From Viscum album (taxonomy: Eukaryota; Streptophyta; Magnoliopsida; Santalales; Viscaceae): a stretch of 64,000 nucleotides of DNA. Location of the stretch: the NCBI GenBank assembly GCA_963277665.1, contig OY728166.1, positions 545,349,219-545,413,218 of the forward strand, read 5' to 3'. The notes beneath the pieces are model-generated. The model saw only the letters and a program-made list of their open reading frames with translations. It was not told the origin of the DNA and did not search any database. This document shows, piece after piece, positions 13,801 through 26,430 of this stretch. The first letter of the stretch is position 1. Every line of letters begins with the position of its first letter. Position numbers and translations under genes: made by a program.

Positions 13801-14145
13801 GTCAATCAATGAAAATTATATGATCCCTTATACCATTAACATTGTAAAATGAAAAAATCATACAATTTATATGGTCTAATCCATCCTAATTTTCATTCTG
13901 ATAAAATAATACATGGCCTATAATATCTCTATATTCCATAAGACCTAGTTTAAGATGTTGATTTTAATCAATAATTTCGAGCAAGAGTCTTTGATATCAT
14001 TGAGATTGAAATTTTATTCCAATCATGAACCCTTAGGTTCCCTATAATTAAAATTTCAAAATCCGGACTCCATTTAATAAATTTCAATTCCCCATAAATG
14101 AATAATATATTCAAAAACCCACAATGAGGTGATATGCACGTGAAA
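7861..14145. other. Unassigned A+T-rich region between elements B and A
   Basis: I found no recognisable domain, LTR pair, RNA gene or tandem array here. The stretch at about 7,900-8,580 is less A+T rich and more varied than its surroundings, with a 77-codon minus-strand ORF (7,928-8,161) that matches nothing I recognise. A broken minus-strand ORF at 12,640-12,936 is listed separately. Possible LTR-start-like words at 10,471 and 10,514 lack supporting partners. The region may be a still older, fully decayed transposon or part of the minus-strand LTR element seen at the right edge. Confidence 0.4.
12640..12936 (-). CDS. Unassigned 98-codon ORF, possibly a broken gene or transposon fragment
   Basis: The minus-strand ORF begins MNWLMGGNLIFPN and has a balanced amino-acid composition, unlike the Ile/Phe/Tyr-rich chance ORFs elsewhere in the window. 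It ends just after an 8-base oligo(A) run (on the minus strand). A one-base slip there would join it to a further hydrophilic stretch (including DSYLVQRNHAEGARSCD) that stays open to about 12,530, so a frameshift mutation is plausible. I recognise no domain, signal peptide or membrane segment. It may be an exon remnant, a captured gene fragment or a coding remnant of an unidentified element; chance is also possible. Confidence 0.25.
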   Translation of the reverse strand: MNWLMGGNLIFPNTRVCEIIISSNPYCYSMSLRRIELVSIPTIGGEVTCYELKTSPILVDGNIRVENTLNTCYWTELSPNSILYEFTRGKIFYKKNLL

Positions 14146-15493
14146 TGTAACACACCAAAATTCTAAACTATGAACATTTTATTCGATAGAATGTATGACA
14201 CATAATGTTAATAATGTAATGAAATATAATATCTTAATAATTTAAAATAAAATTATTTCTTTAAATAAATTCAAATCAATTTATTTTGCAAAATTTATGT
14301 AACACTGAGTTAGTGTATGTTTCCCACCACATCGAGTTTCTTCAGTATCTTGCATTACACACAAGGCCAGGTTATACTGAATAGTTACATATTAATAATA
14401 TATTTTTATTTATTTTAATAATTTATATTATATATGTTATGAATATTATTAATTAACATATAAAAAAATATATTTCACACAACTAATTCATTGGTTACAA
14501 ATTAATTAGAAATGAAAAACAGAACGAATTGAATATTAAAAGAATATATTTTTAGATAACTGTTTTTATGGTCACAAATATAATTTATAGTAATAAATTA
14601 AATTAATTACAATTAATTATTTATATTAGTGATATATATATATATATTATATTCAATATTATATTTTTGTATTCATCTAGTAGATTTGTTTTGTAGAAGA
14701 TATAAACAAACCCAATACATCGCATAAATACTATATTTTTGTTAAGAAATTTTTATCGCCTTTTAATGGAGAAACTATTTTAAGTGAAATTTTTTGGATG
14801 TTTTATTGATTCTATAAATAGAAATAAACTTCTTCATAAAATAATATACATAAAAATTAGGTTTGGATTAATTTTTGGTAATTTTCTATGATGTTACCTC
14901 TTTAATGAATAATCAACAATAATGAATTTTAATTCAAAACTACTCTTTAATATAAGTTATCTGTAATGGTAAATTAAATTTTTTATTATTTTTAGTGTTT
15001 AATTAGGCCCAATTTTTATCTATTAATTAAATATCAGTCATCCTAATAAATTTCACTTTGAAATTGACAATAAAGAATTGAAATTCTTTGAAAATTTTTA
15101 CTTTAAAAAATACTATTGTCATCATGTATACATGATTTAATTTAATTTAATTTCCTCAAATTATGTGATTGGATTTTAGAAAAATGGATTCAAACTTTTT
15201 GGTAAAAAAAATATAATTTATGTTAATTTAAATATATTTTTTATCCAAAAATATAGGTCAACATAATAAATATAATTAAAACGACTTATGTAAAATTAAT
15301 CTTAATATGGAACTAAACCTTAATCCTAAGGTCCCAAATGAACTATAATCATTCCCAAGTGAAATATAATAGAAATATTTAGACCATGGACTACCATTAA
15401 CAACAATTTAACACTATGGGATTTAGTTTCCATTGGAAAATGTGGGTCTTATTATTTTTTACAAAATTTACAATAGTGCTCCTCCTCCTCCAC

Positions 15494-15500
15494 TATAAAA
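15494..15500 (+). promoter_or_regulatory. TATA box of LTR1
   Basis: TATAAAA follows CCTCCTCCTCCAC and precedes a pyrimidine-rich CCTCTTCTCCCACTTTCCC stretch, the layout repeated in LTR2 and LTR4. It should mark the U3/R boundary, about 1.35 kb into the LTR. Confidence 0.55.
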
Positions 15501-15849
15501 TGTAATCCTCTTCTCCCACTTTCCCACACCTATAAAGTAATATTGGATTGAAATTTATATTAAAGGATAGATCATAAAAATCCTTCACCTCTTCATAAAA
15601 TCCTTCAATTGTGATGAAATCCATACAAGGAATCTCATTTGTGCAATCCAGAGGAGTAATCAGATTAAGAGGTGACATCTTTCCTCAAGATCTTTAGCAT
15701 TATATCCATTACCGGGTGCCTAAAAATATTTATTCCATGAAAATATTAATAAAATAATAATTCAAATATAAAATTTTATTTTTATGATAATAGTTCAATC
15801 AACACACACACAAAAATCCATATTTTGGGAAATGATCATACTATTTATT

Positions 15850-16290
15850 TGTAAGGTGAACTACCACCCCATGAAATGTTGAATCTTCATTTTCCTTTAC
15901 CACCTCCTGTAGTTGTGAATAATTTTGGAAATTATATTTATATATTTTATATATAATATTTAAAAATTATTTATACTTAATTATTCATTTTATAACACAT
16001 ACCCTTATACACTCTATTTTATGGTAATATGATAACATAATTTTTTGGAAGTGTGGACAACTGCCTTTTAAAAGGGATCAGATTCATTCAAATGATACAT
16101 GTAATGTATAAAGAATGATTTTAATTAATCATATTTTAAATAAAAAATATATATCATATTAATTTCACAATAAATTTTTTGTAAAAAATATATATATCAA
16201 CTTCCATATTACCCTTTCGCACAAATAAAAAGTGATAATGTCATCCTTGGGTATGTGGACAACTGCCTCCATGACATGATGTGATTTCTA
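15850..16290 (+). repeat. Triplicated leader motif in LTR1
   Basis: Three diverged copies lie at about 15,851 (AAGGTGAACTACCACCCCAT), 16,049 (AAGTGTGGACAACTGCC) and 16,253 (GTATGTGGACAACTGCCTCC), spaced about 200 bp. They are preserved at the same spacing in LTR2 and LTR4. Confidence 0.6.
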
Positions 16291-19174
16291 TTACATAAAA
16301 AATATATATATATATATAAATGATTAAATAAAATGGTAATTATGATATAATTATCATTATGTAATGATATAATACTAATTATCTTCTTTCCATATAGAGC
16401 ATTGAAAAATGAGAATGTTTCTCATGTGTACATACTGTCTATAATCTTCAAGATCAAAACAATGGTTAATTATTCATCACCACATTAAATAATCGATAAT
16501 AAAATTAAAATTCAGGTATAAATGTTATAATAATATCAGGATCATTATTATAGTGGTGCTATTTAATGATCCCATTGACCATAGTTAAACTACAGATTTT
16601 TTTGACGCACTAACTAAATTTGGTCAAAACACCTCATATTAACATAATTGACTATATAGTTGTATACATCATAGTAATAAATGAAATAAACATAATGATA
16701 AAAACAATTTATGAAGATTGTATATAATTAAAATAGCTATATTATTTATGAATATTAGGGCACACATGACATTTTTGACTCAAGGTAATGGATTTCATCT
16801 CAATTCACATTCCATTGAGATTTATATATTGTTATACACCTTGATTATTTAATATGGTGTATAAAAAAACCTTTTCAATTGTCATATAAAGAAACTATTT
16901 ATTCTCATGATATTATAAGTTTCATTTAATGTTATTAATTCATTGATATTTGGATTAAAATGATTCAATGTGGTAGGGGACACATTGCAATTTTTAAATT
17001 TTATCATCCAATATAAAGATTTTAATGTTTATATTTCTAATAACACTACCATTTATGATTAATAAAATATTTTTGAAACAATCAGTATTTTTTGTGCATA
17101 AAATTTATTATATGTTTTTTATATACTACATTTTTTTTCATATTTTATCATGATTCATTCATTATTCATGAATTTTTTAGTTAAAAAATTAATTATTTCA
17201 TCTAGCTTAAAGTTACCAAGTTAAAATGAGATTCTATAAACTAATTCATTTTTTCATTGGGTTATACTATTTTCCCATTCTCATTTTTCTTTTTTGATTG
17301 TGCCTATACTTATTTTGAGTATATATTGATTTGTTTCCACTTCCTTATCAATATTTACTATTTATATACAAAAATATTCATTTATTGATTCTAACATCAA
17401 TGTTATGGTCTTTTAAAGGGTTTAAATTAAGAATATAATTTTATTTAGAATTGGTTACACATGAATTTCCTTAAGAGGAAATTATTTTAACATTTTATAA
17501 TAAATTATTTCTCATTATTTACCTCTAGTTATTTATTAACATTTTATGGTATTATTACCATTGTAATACACTTTGGTACGGATGATGTTTTATAAAATGT
17601 TTCTTAAGAAAGAACAACCTCGTTTATATATTTAATTGGAGAAAACTTTTTCTTATTGAAACCATGTTTTAAAAAAATGAGAATGGTTTTTACCCTTTTC
17701 AAAATGATTTATTAAACATATTTCACCTTTTTTTTGTTTTACCCATGTTTTAAAAATAATCTTCTTGTCACTTTCCTAACAAGGAATTTTTCTAACATAT
17801 TATCTTGAAAAGGAATGTTCTTTTTATATAATTTGGCATGTATAGATTTATCTATTTTTATTTCCTCAAATTATTTATTTAATGTTTAATTTTTAATGAA
17901 AATGTTTTCAAGATTCAATTTCACTAATTTTTTTTCAAATGGATTTTTAATAAAGGATTTGTTTCTTCAAGACTATTTTAAATGATCGTGTTTTAATTTT
18001 TTCATTCATCAATGACATCATGAAATTATTTTACATTACCTGGTATATGATGTATTTATAAAATCCTTAATCATCTTATGGATGGTGTATGATTTAATTG
18101 TCCATGTATAGTATTTATATTCACATCATCAATTTATTATTAATTATCCTAGAAATATTCATGCTCCTATAATAATTGGACATTTTATTTTCCCAATAAT
18201 ATCAATTTTATTTATTAAGGACATTACTATTTCCTAAAACATGTTCCAATTTACAAATAGTTTATACATTCACATTTATGTTATTATTTGGTGAAATGTT
18301 GATAATTTGGTATTCATAAAACCGTATGGGTATTTGATACAGAATATTGGTAAATAATTACATTTCTTACTCGATATGAAGAATGATTTGAACAAGAAAA
18401 GATGAGTCGAGCATGAATGATATATAAATCTTCGATGGATTGATTGGTTCTCATGATACAAATTGTTGAGCAAATTAAATTGGTTTATATCAATAGATTT
18501 AATTTTTTTGGAGGATGGATCTTGATAGTATAGGTTTCTGTTTGACCTATAAATGAAATCTAATAATTAATCTTTTCCTTTATTGATATTTCTGTTATCA
18601 TTGTTACTATCAAAGACTTTTTAATATGGTAATATATATGGATGAATTTCATTATCGATTTATTTGATAAATGGAATGTTTCTTTAGTTTCATTCCATTC
18701 CATATTTATTTTTCACTTTCTAGTTTTTTGAATGGAATGTGTTTTTATTTATCACCGTTATATATTGATTATGTAATTTATCCTGAGTTTTTTGATTACA
18801 TGGTATTTGTTTGTTTAATTTACCATTCCATAATTATTATTCAAATCGATTCATTTTTATTACTGTATACTTTATCCTTACCTAGTAATTGATCTCACCC
18901 AGAGTTTGATTCCATCCCCCAAGATTCCAAGAATTGTAATAATAATGATATGTAAGTATAATTTTGATGAAATAATGATATTATCCATTAATTAACCCTC
19001 TAAGAAATAAAATTATGTAATATGTGTTGTATTCCTTTGTAATATAGTAGTCATTTACATATCTTGTTCACCAATACTACTAAAAATATAAGTCCTTCTA
19101 AATTTTATTACTGGTAATCATGATAATGCAATGGTAGTAGACATGTGCTATATTCTTCTTGGTTTGGGTCACTA

Positions 19175-20650
19175 AATTTGTTATTAAGGAATATTTAAAA
19201 GCAACCTTGGGAACTGGATTTCTAGAAAAAACATTATAGAGGAAATTTCCCCACAGTAGAATTTTACGATAAGTATAGAATAACATAATATAATTTTGGA
19301 AACGTATATAATATGTGTATATTTCTATAAATACATCCATGTATGGTTACTACATATCGATGTTTTTCAAGAACAGATGTACCAAGATGTAAATACACTA
19401 ACATGGTGCATCCGTTATGACTTGAAATGATCTTGTACACAATCACATGCCTTATGTTGTAGTAGGTTTTGTAGTCCTGGGGGATATGCTTAAGATATAT
19501 CACATTTACTCTACAGACCATTACTGAGTATTTTTAAATATGATGAAAATAAATAAACAAAAATAAACATACGGTGTTTTATATTGAAAATATGGTTTCA
19601 ATATTTAAAAATACTAGAAATGATATTATAGAAAAATATTTTACCAAGGAAGTACCTATGATGAAATAAAATGGATGAGGTATTTTTTAACGAGGTATTA
19701 TTAAAAAACATAGTTAAAAGTATACGTAGTTATAAGCCATATTTCAAGGATTTTTTTTCGTATTTATTTTCAATATTATATTAAAATGGCTCTAGAAAAA
19801 GAAAAATATGTATGATTGGTGAAATACCATCAAATATGGCAGTTCCGTGGGACTTGATCTAATGACCAAATGATGATAAGGGATTGAATCCAATCACTGA
19901 CTTGCACATTGTCCTGGTTAACATGTTATTGTTTTTCCTTGAACAATTTTATAAATATATAATAATGAAAAAATTTATTATTGATTTTTAGGTTTATAAA
20001 TTAATGTATTAACAACACTATTTTGGGAAAATAGATAGGGAAAAATAGTTAGACTTATCACACTTTTATGAGAAATAATATCCTTTAAAAATTTATTTTT
20101 TTATTTATGAAATAATTTTTTTATTTTGATTTCAATTTCATTAATTAAGAAATGGAATATATTTTTATAGAAGAAATAGAAATGGATGAAATTGTGTCTA
20201 TAATTATAAATCACATATGTATATTTCCATAAATTCATAGGCAGCAATTAAATTTTATAAGATGAATAAAAGTATCTTAATAAATTCCTTTCCTAATACC
20301 ATATATTTTTTGACCTAGTGGCCTTCTATATAAGCATATTTTTATTGCATTGATTCCAACCTCCATATATTGATCATTCAATTGTTTATTTTTGATGACC
20401 ATGATAAGTCCCTAAAAATATTTACTCTTTTCTTCTATCTATGTATCTCAAATCTCCTCTAATGATATATTATATAGAGACCTAGTTATATAGTATTCAT
20501 TGTGAACCATATACTTATCATTATCTATTATATAGGAGATGTTTTTTGTATCCACCCCATTATGTGGTATTTTATACATTGGAAATATCAAAAAAATCAC
20601 CGTGTTCGAGTTTAAATTGGGAGGATAAAATTTAATTAAGAAGTGGAGAA
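19175..20650 (+). mobile_element. Element A internal region 1 (about 1.48 kb)
   Basis: This runs from a decayed primer-binding site (about 19,178-19,187, TTGTTATTAA) to a purine tract (AAGTGGAGAA, 20,641-20,650). The length is close to that of internals 2 and 3. I recognise no gag or pol domain; the small minus-strand ORFs at 19,098-19,340, 19,264-19,521 and 20,448-20,726 are not conserved as ORFs in the other internals. It holds a conserved block about 19,444-19,520 and a minus-strand tRNA-like segment at about 19,838-19,910. The element could only have moved using proteins supplied in trans. Confidence 0.65.
19838..19910 (-). repeat. tRNA-like (SINE-head-like) segment in internal 1
   Basis: On the minus strand an A-box-like AAGTCAGTGATTGG (19,890-19,903) is followed about 30 bp on by GGTCATTAGATCAAGTCC (about 19,850-19,867), which resembles a tRNA T-arm and B box. 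The same pair occurs at the equivalent place in internals 2 and 3, so the segment was present before the array formed. Confidence 0.45.
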
Positions 20651-21999
20651 TGTAATATTGTAAAAAAACTATTATAGGAACATTGTGTTTGATATCATGT
20701 ATGACATGCAACACCAAGGGAATCATGGAGTATAATATCTAGATTATTTATATTATATTTAATAATATAAAATAAAATAAATATATTTTATATCATGATT
20801 ATCACATGACATTGAGTGAGAATACATCCACACCACAAGGAGTTTCTTCAAAAACTTTCATTATTTGCAAGACCATGTTTTACCGACCAAAAATATATTA
20901 TTAAAATATTATTATTTAATACAATATGTTATAAACTATATTTAATTAATATTATTAACTAAATTATTAAAATATATATTTTACACAACGCAATAATTGT
21001 TTTAAAATTAATTAGTAATGAATATAAGAACCAATTGAATAAAAAACAATTTATAGAAAAATATTTTTATGGTCACCATGTTCTTATATTATTATTAATT
21101 AAATTAATTACAATTTTTGACATGATATTATTGAAATATATATATATTATATATTCAGTAAAATATTATTAATATTCATATAATAGATTAGATAATCCTA
21201 AGAAAAGGAAAACCCCAATATTTCTAAAAAACCCCTATATAAAAATTAAGGCATTTTACTGCCGTTTCATGGAGAACTGATTTTTAATTTCAAATATTTA
21301 AAATATTTATAGATTTTATATTTAAAAATAGACTTCTTTACTGAAAGATAAATTTAAATATTAGGTCACGGTTAATTTTTATTATTTTTCTACGAGGTCT
21401 CATTTTTTAATTAATAATGCAAAATACTAAATTTTAATTGAAAACTACTTTTTCCCATAACTTATTTATAATTATTGATATTATTTTAATTTTATTTTGA
21501 GGTTTTTAGATCATATTATTATTAATTAAACCAATTTATGTCATTGTATTCAATTTCACACTGAAATTGACTATAAAATCATCATAATCTTCTAGACGTT
21601 TTTTATTTGTAAGCCCTACATTATCATCCCGTCTCCAATATTAAATTGAAATTAATTTCATCAAATTCTATGAATGTAATTTGTAAAAATGTATTAAATA
21701 TTTGAATTAGAATTATTAATAATTTCCAATATGTTTATGTAATATTTTTTTATAAAATATTTTTCAATATAATTAAAATTAATTATAACGATTTAGGTAA
21801 AATTAACCATAATAAATGACTAAAACATATCCTAATGGCCCAACTAACCTTTTAAAATCTTCAAGAGAAATTGTACTGATATATTTATACCCTTTCCTCC
21901 ATTTTATCTAAATTTTACAATTACAAGGGGAAACATACCATTGAAAAAACAAGGATGAAATTCAATTTCACAAAATTTACCAAAGTTGCAGTCCTCCTC

Positions 22000-22008
22000 T
22001 ATAAAAAG
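22000..22008 (+). promoter_or_regulatory. TATA box of LTR2
   Basis: TATAAAAAG follows GCAGTCCTCC and precedes GCCTCTTATCCTCCCAC. It lies 1,349 nt into the LTR, the same offset as in LTR1 (1,348 nt). Confidence 0.55.
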
Positions 22009-22349
22009 GCCTCTTATCCTCCCACATCCTCCAAAAAATGATTAAACTATTTATAATCCATTAATATACCATATATATCCTCAAAATACCTACCCTCATC
22101 ATATAATCTTCTCAATAGTTAGAAATAATTTCATTGGAGCCCATTATTGGAAACTAAAAGGTGTTACCCGATTAAGAGTTAACATCATTCCTCAAGCTCT
22201 ATAGATTTATTTCTACTATACACCCAATATACTCTTCTTATTCCTTGATTATATAAAAAATATATAAAATATTATATGTTGTTATTTGTTACTTTGTATA
22301 CCTACACTCTCACTCAATCCCATCTATATGACAATAAACATATTGTTTT

Positions 22350-22785
22350 TGTGTGAAGTGAACTACCGCTTCACAAAACGATGATTGTTCATTTTCATTT
22401 ACAACCTTCTATGGTTGAGAGTTATGATGGGAAAAATATTTATATATGTAATATATTATATTTATATTGTCCTTAAACTTTTTTTTTAATATTTTATAAC
22501 CTATATCTTTATGCAATCCATTTTGTGGCAATACGATAACATCGTTTCTAGAAGTGTGGACTACCACCTCTTAAAAGGGATGGGTTTCATTCACACGATA
22601 CATGGAATCTATAAAAATAATTTTATTTAAATATATTTGACATTGTAAATATATATATGAAATTAAGGAAATAATTAACATTATTTAAATATAATATATA
22701 TTAATTTTTTTACATTTTCAAAGAATTTAAAAGTTATAATGTCTTTCCTGGATGTGTGGACTATAGCCTACTCAAAATAATGTTA
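22350..22785 (+). repeat. Triplicated leader motif in LTR2
   Basis: Copies lie at about 22,355 (AAGTGAACTACCGCTTCAC), 22,552 (AAGTGTGGACTACCACCTC) and 22,752 (ATGTGTGGACTATAGCCTA), spaced about 200 bp. Each is preceded by a short AT-rich segment ending in an ATCGT- or GTCTT-like word. Confidence 0.6.
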
Positions 22786-25702
22786 TTACATTTAAAATTA
22801 TAATAAATATATATATAAGAATATATTTTAAAAAAATATTGTAATTTATATATAATTATCATTATAGAAAGATATAATAATAATTTCAATTTTTTAATAA
22901 TGACCATTTAAAAATTCGAATTATACTCAAGCGTACACAACACCTACTTCTACATGATTATAAAGATGATTCAATTTTCATAACCATATATAATTATTGA
23001 TAATAATATAATAAAATATTTAAAAACAACATAATTATATCATCATTATTAAACATTATATGTTATATAAATACTTACATGACCATAGTCTATTAACTGA
23101 TGTTTTTTAAACATAATCCAAATTTTATCAAAACACTCTATGTATATTTATTTGATTAATTTGTTGTATAAAAAATTAATATGTGAAATAAATTTAATAA
23201 TAATATGAAAATGGTATTGAAGAATGTATATAATTATCAGAAGTTTATTATTCACGAATCTGAAGACGCAAGAGACTAGTCACACTCATGGTAATTTTTT
23301 TCATCTCAATATAAATTCCCTAGAGACGTAATTTTTGTTAGGAATGAAGAATATTTTATATAGTATATATATTTCCATTTAAAATATTATATCATGAAAA
23401 AATGTATTCTCAGGACATATAAGTTATATTTTATTATATTCCTTCATGCGTAATATAATTCAAATATTTCAAAGAGGAATTGGATACTTTTGAATGATTA
23501 AATATTATCCTTCTCAAGAACTTGTTAATGATTATATTTGAAATATCACATTATTTTGTGATTGTTAATGTTATCCTAGAACAATCAATTAATTATTGCG
23601 CACCTAATTTATTATAACTTTTGTAGATAATTTTAGTTTGTCAAATTATATCATGATTCATTCTTTATTCATTATATTTTTAGTTTCAATTATTAATTAT
23701 TAATCTAAAGGGATTTTAGTTTAATGTAACCAAGTGAAAATTATATTCAATAACCATATTTATTATTCATTGGGTAATACAACTTTATTATTCTCATTAA
23801 TATTCTCTTATTATGTCTATAAAAACATTGACTAATTATTTATGTTTCCCCACTTCTATATGTGTATTAACATTGATACACATAAAGTATTTCTTGATTT
23901 AAGCTTAATTCAACATAAGGGTCATTTCATGGGATTTACAACACAATCTCAAATTATCCGGGTTTTCTTTATGACTGAATATTCATAAAATGAATTTAAT
24001 TGACTATTGTATAATAAACTATTTTATTTTATAATTATTGAATCATTCATGACCTTTCTGAAATATTATTACCATTTTTTACTCTTTGGTACTCAATATG
24101 TTTTTGAAAAACAATTTTGACTAAAAAATGAATTAATTTTTTCACATTTCTTAGATAACTAATTTTCTTCTAAAATTCTAAATTTTTTAAAATTTTTAAA
24201 ATCTATTTTTAATATTTTGAAAATGATTTTTCAAATATTTTTTTACCATTTTGACTCTTACCCATGTTTTCAAAAAAATCATTCATGTTTCTTTCTAAAG
24301 AAGGTATTTTTTCTAGCCTTTTACCATGAAAATAAAATATTCTTTTTACCTTATATGAAATGTATGGTTTCACCCAACATCATTTCATTGATTCTTTATT
24401 TGAATGTATAAAAGTTTTATTTCTAAATAAAATGTTTTGATAAATTTTTACAATGACATGTTTTTCAAAATGGGTTTCCAAAAAAATGAAATTTTCCTTT
24501 AGACTATTTTAAAAGATATTTTATTAATTTTTTGATTCATCAAAGAATTTTTTTTATTTTACTCCACATGGGATAAGTTTTATTCATACTATTCTAAATA
24601 TTTATCTAAAGGTTTATGATGGATTTATTCAGGTATTTTATTCACAATAACTTCCTTGATTTATTTGTCAATCCCCCTAAAGTATTCAAGATCATTGGAT
24701 CTTTCGACACTGAATTTCCCCCAAATTATCTATTTTATTTTTCATTGATATTAATAATTCATAATCTATATAATATTTTCCAAATGGTTTCTCATATAAC
24801 AGTTATTTTATTATTTACGAAAATATTGATAATTCTATATTCTTTATTTCATCTGGATATTTGATAATTAAGTTGTTTAATAATTAATTAGGTTAAAAGA
24901 TATGATGAATGAATTGGAAATGAAATGGATGATGGATATGGAATTGATATATATCCTCAATTATTTAATTGGTTCTCATGAAGAAAATAATTTTTACAAA
25001 TTAAATTGGTTTCTATCCATAATATTAAACTGCATGTAGGATAGATCTTGATAGTGTAGTTTTTCATATCCCCTAAACATGATATCTAATAAATAATCAT
25101 TTCCATAATTGTCAGTAAAATTATGCTTAATAATATCCATTAGGTTTCATATGATAAAATATATGGATGAATTTCATTCGTACTTTATTTATAAAATGGG
25201 ATGTGTCTTTAATTTCATACATTTCTATATTAGATTTTCATTATTAAAATATATGAAAGGAATCTGTTTTCAAATATTTTATTTCCATATTTATTATGTA
25301 GTTCATTAATAATTTTTTAATTTTATTGTATCTGTTTTAGTTATTTTCAATTAGATTATTATTATTCAGATTGATGAATCACTACTTCCAGTATACTTAC
25401 ACTTACTGAGCATTTGATCTCACCCCTATTTTGTTTAGTATACCCATGAGTCAATGAAGTTTCAAAAGAATTATATTTTAGGATACTCTAGATGGAATAA
25501 AGTTATTATCCTTAATGTATGCCTAGAAATAACAAATAATATTCTAATTAGTGTGTTAATTTAAAATACAATAATCATTTATGTATCTGGTTTTCCAATA
25601 CTATTAAATCGATCTGTACATCAATATTAAATTCCTTGTAATCATGAAAATGTAATAGTAGTATACACAAGCTTTAGGGTTTTAGGGTAAGGTATTTATA
25701 GA

Positions 25703-25710
25703 TGGTATCA
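25703..25710 (+). other. Primer-binding site after LTR2
   Basis: TGGTATCA immediately follows the LTR2 end and matches the first eight bases of the initiator tRNA-Met site. Later bases (ACTG rather than GAGC) have decayed. Confidence 0.6.
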
Positions 25711-26364
25711 ACTGATTTTTAATAGCAACATTGTGGACTAGATTTAGGAAAACATTGGGTAGATAACACAACCCTAAGATTGAATTTGATGATAAGTATA
25801 TTAGAACATCCAGGAATTTTTGTAAGATAATTATTATGTGGGTATTACTAGTAATATATCCATTTCTAAATACTACATGTGGTCATGGTTTTGTACATAT
25901 ATACCTTGGTGTAACAATGCTGAAAAGGTGAGTCGTCCTTGACTCGGGGTAACCAGCTACATGAAAACATGCCTTATTACGCACCTGGTTTGACACTCCT
26001 AGAGGACACCCTTAATATAATTCATATTTAGTCTTCAATCCATTGTTATGGTTATTAAAATATGAGCAAAATAATAACCTATAAAAATATTAATTTATTT
26101 TATATGTAATATAATGTGTCATTATTTAGAAATCCTAGAAATGATATGTTCTGTAATCATTAGACCAAGGATGGACCTATAATTAAACAAAATAGGTGAA
26201 TTATTTATGTATTGATGTTGTGTTGAAAAATATAATTAAATGGATATTTAGATATTTACATTGTTTCGAAAATAAAAATAATATTTATTTTTGAAATTAT
26301 AATAAAATAGTTTTAGAAAATGATAAACAATATGGTGGTTGATATCCTGTTGAATCCAAAAATG

Positions 26365-26430
26365 TCGTAAAACATGAACCCATGACCAAAAAAAAGATAA
26401 TGGTTTGACATCAACCACTAGCTTAAAAAT
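26365..26430 (-). repeat. tRNA-like segment in internal 2
   Basis: The minus strand reads TAAGCTAGTGGTTG (26,412-26,425, A-box-like) and then GGTCATGGGTTCATG (B-box-like, near 26,370-26,386). It is the best preserved T-arm-like stretch of the three internal copies, although the last B-box bases are altered. Confidence 0.45.

Larger units (their letters stand above)
14146..19174 (+). mobile_element. Element A LTR1 (outer 5' LTR, about 5.0 kb)
   Basis: It begins TGTAACACACCAAAATTC and ends TTTGGGTCACTA before a decayed primer-binding site. Landmarks shared in the same order with LTR2 and LTR4 are a TATA box (15,494), a GAGGTGACATC-TTTCCTCAAG block (about 15,670), three leader motifs (15,850-16,290), a TTTCCACTTCC block (about 17,335), an AATTGATCTCACCC block (about 18,885) and a GTAATCATGATAATGCAATGG block near the end. 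No ORF within it has a recognisable domain; those at 18,276-18,473 and 18,671-18,892 are treated as chance. Confidence 0.75.
20651..25699 (+). mobile_element. Element A LTR2 (about 5.05 kb)
   Basis: It begins TGTAATATTG after a purine tract and ends just before GATGGTATCAACTG. It shares the ordered landmarks of LTR1: TATA box at 22,000, the GATTAAGAGTTAACATC-ATTCCTCAAG block near 22,170, three leader motifs, a TTTCCCCACTTC block near 23,850, a GCATTTGATCTCACCC block near 25,410 and a TTGTAATCATGAAAATG block near 25,640. It serves as the reference copy for the deletion in LTR3. ORFs at 24,217-24,411, 24,616-24,864 and 25,109-25,309 are low-complexity and unrecognised. Confidence 0.75.

Noticed and set aside
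18671..18892. Hydrophobic 73-codon ORF resembling a membrane peptide
   Set aside because: It is Phe/Tyr/Ile-rich because of base composition, lies within LTR1 and is not preserved as an ORF in LTR2 or LTR4.
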